DNA from: CAVWNR01 sp963756525
GTDB lineage: Bacteria; Actinomycetota; Actinomycetes; Mycobacteriales; Jatrophihabitantaceae
NCBI GenBank assembly: GCA_963756525.1
Contig: CAVWNR010000009.1
Span: forward strand, 1 to 64,000
DNA: 64,000 nucleotides
Reading direction: 5' to 3'
Below are positions 62,928-64,000 of the stretch, in pieces. Each line of letters starts with the position of its first letter. Position 1 is the stretch's first letter. The position numbers and the translations under genes were made by a program. The notes under the pieces are model-generated. The model searched no databases. It was not told the origin of the DNA and saw only the letters and a program-made list of their open reading frames with translations.

Positions 62928-63379
62928 TTACAAACCGGCGGCACGTCGAGATGCGATGACGACGGGATTGTTCGGCATGTCAGCCCAGACGATCTCGAAG
63001 TAGTTGCCCTCTGGGTCGCACAGATAGGCCGAGCGACCGGTGAAGAACTCCGCGTCGACGGGTTCCTTCGTTACCCGAGCGCCGGCCAGCCGGCAGCGCG
63101 CATGTGCTCGGTGAGCCGGTCAACCTCCTCGGCGCTATCGACCTGCACGCCGATTGTGAAACGGATGCCCCCTGTGCTCGGCTCAGGCTCCGTGTTCCCG
63201 TCGCGGGCGAGCTTTTCGAGCGGGAACACGGCGAGCACGATGCCCCGCAGGTCGAAGACCGCGAACTCGCCGTCATCCATCACCTGCGGCCAACTCACCC
63301 GCAGGTAGAAGTCGCGAAGAGCAGCAAAGTCACGGGCGCCGAGAGTGATCAGGTTGGCGAGCGGAAGCGGGTTCGTCAT
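62928..63379 (-). pseudogene. VOC-family gene, single frameshift
   Basis: From ATG 63379, MTNPLPLANLITLGARDFAALRDFYL, EFAVFDLRGIVLAVFPLEKLARDG and GIRFTIGVQVDSAEEVDRLTEHMRAAGWP run to about 63077. One frame over the gene continues GARVTKEPVDAEFFTGRSAYLCDPEGNYFEIVW and stops at 62928. A single G lost in a CCGGGC context would explain the shift. Restored, it is a normal ~150-residue VOC protein with its metal Glu in NYFEIVW. Sequencing error or recent inactivation cannot be told apart. Confidence 0.8.
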
Positions 63380-63506
63380 GCCTCCACTGTCCGTCCATGC
63401 GCCGACAACCAGTCACTTCCTACCGCGCAGATGCACCGTGGCCGGGATCCGGCCGGTGACGGCAGTGGGACCGTTGACGTGTGTTGCAAGCTTGCGGCTT
63501 AGATCG

Positions 63507-64000
63507 TCAGGACATGGCACCGAAGATCCAGGTGACTCCGTATCGGTCGGTGAGCATGCCGTAGGCAGGTGACCAGGAGGAGGGAGCGAGGGCCTGGATC
63601 ACGGTGCCGCCGACGGCGAGCTTGTCCCAAAGAGGAGCGATGTCCTCGCGGGTGTCGCCGTTGAGCACGACGAAGAACGGTTCGTTGTGGGTCAAGCCCT
63701 GGGCCCGGGTGGCGCCGGACAGGCCGGCCGAGGCGAGGGTGGGGCCGTGGGCACCGAAGACGTCGTAGGCGGCCAACCGCAAGCCGTTGTCGGCGGCGAG
63801 CATGCCGAACGACACGCAGTCGGCGTCGGGTGAATCGGCGGGCACCGGGTCGAAGGTCGCCTGCTCGGAATCGGCGGAGTCGCGCGGCACCCCTCCCTCC
63901 CCGTAGGTGCCGATATGGAGCTGGCCCCCGAAGACGGACTGGTAGAACTCCAGCGCCTCACGGGCGTTACCGGTGAAGTTGAGGTGCACCAGAACGTTGA
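63507..64000 (-). CDS. VOC-family protein, PhnB-like (5' end beyond window)
   Basis: The frame reads NVLVHLNFTGNAREALEFYQSVFGGQLHIGTYGEGG, DADCVSFGMLAADNGLRLAAYDVFG, EPFFVVLNGDTREDIAPLWDKLAVGGTVIQALAPSSWSPAYGMLTDRYGVTWIFGA and ends at 63507. This is the PhnB/YjdN-type VOC domain with the typical SPAYGMLTDRYGVxW end. The frame is open to the window edge and the family normally has a few residues before this point, so the start lies outside; the GTG at 63989 is probably internal. Function is unknown for most of the group. Confidence 0.85.
   Translation of the reverse strand, partial: NVLVHLNFTGNAREALEFYQSVFGGQLHIGTYGEGGVPRDSADSEQATFDPVPADSPDADCVSFGMLAADNGLRLAAYDVFGAHGPTLASAGLSGATRAQGLTHNEPFFVVLNGDTREDIAPLWDKLAVGGTVIQALAPSSWSPAYGMLTDRYGVTWIFGAMS

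Overview
The window is high-GC DNA with actinomycete gene families: a large LuxR/LAL regulator, an MMPL transporter, QsdR-type TetR and PucR regulators, a WS/DGAT fragment and a flavin-dependent PPOX-fold protein. It looks like a soil actinobacterium, but no marker gene fixes the genus. No rRNA, tRNA or CRISPR array was seen. The region is accessory and partly decaying: about a dozen genes are frameshifted, truncated or interrupted, while the larger operons are intact.

Layout. 0-6.3 kb: end of a sensor kinase, a doubly frameshifted VIT1-type transporter, a Cys-rich small protein, a MetE-fold protein with zinc-ligand residues, a PPOX-fold flavoprotein, a lipoprotein and a broken VOC gene. 6.4-20.1 kb: a LuxR/LAL regulator, an MMPL exporter and a 1142-residue secreted protein. 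Downstream, a remnant of the same regulator's C-terminus is followed by a second copy of the same ~70 bp intergenic element, ahead of another secreted protein. A serine-hydrolase lipoprotein follows. 20.9-25.4 kb: an IS1380 transposase cut by a TniA-TniB-TniQ transposon, itself cut by a 217 bp repeat present three times in the window. 25.4-30 kb: remnants (DUF6069, TetR, GH3 beta-glucosidase, MFS) and one metallo-beta-lactamase-fold hydrolase.

30-46.2 kb is a coherent catabolic locus. A PucR regulator diverges from a HisD-like dehydrogenase, followed in the same direction by a five-domain dipeptide/opine-type ABC importer (SBP, two permeases, fused ATPase), a GMC oxidoreductase, a ThuA-domain protein, a ThDP enzyme, a flavin/4Fe-4S enoate-reductase-type enzyme and a VOC protein. 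The substrate cannot be read from sequence; this combination is the best candidate for an undescribed pathway.

47.4-49.7 kb holds an esterase/beta-lactamase-fold gene and fragments of three lipid-metabolism genes. 49.7-59.9 kb is an acyl-CoA cluster: acyl-CoA dehydrogenase, QsdR-type TetR, SDR, APH-type phosphotransferase, two enoyl-CoA hydratases and a sugar-type ABC importer. Three near-identical inverted repeats (8-nt arms, 8-nt spacer) sit at its three control points and strongly suggest one regulon. 60-64 kb: another transposase remnant with the 217 bp repeat, a DUF3887/VC0807-like membrane pair and two VOC genes, one frameshifted and one running off the end.
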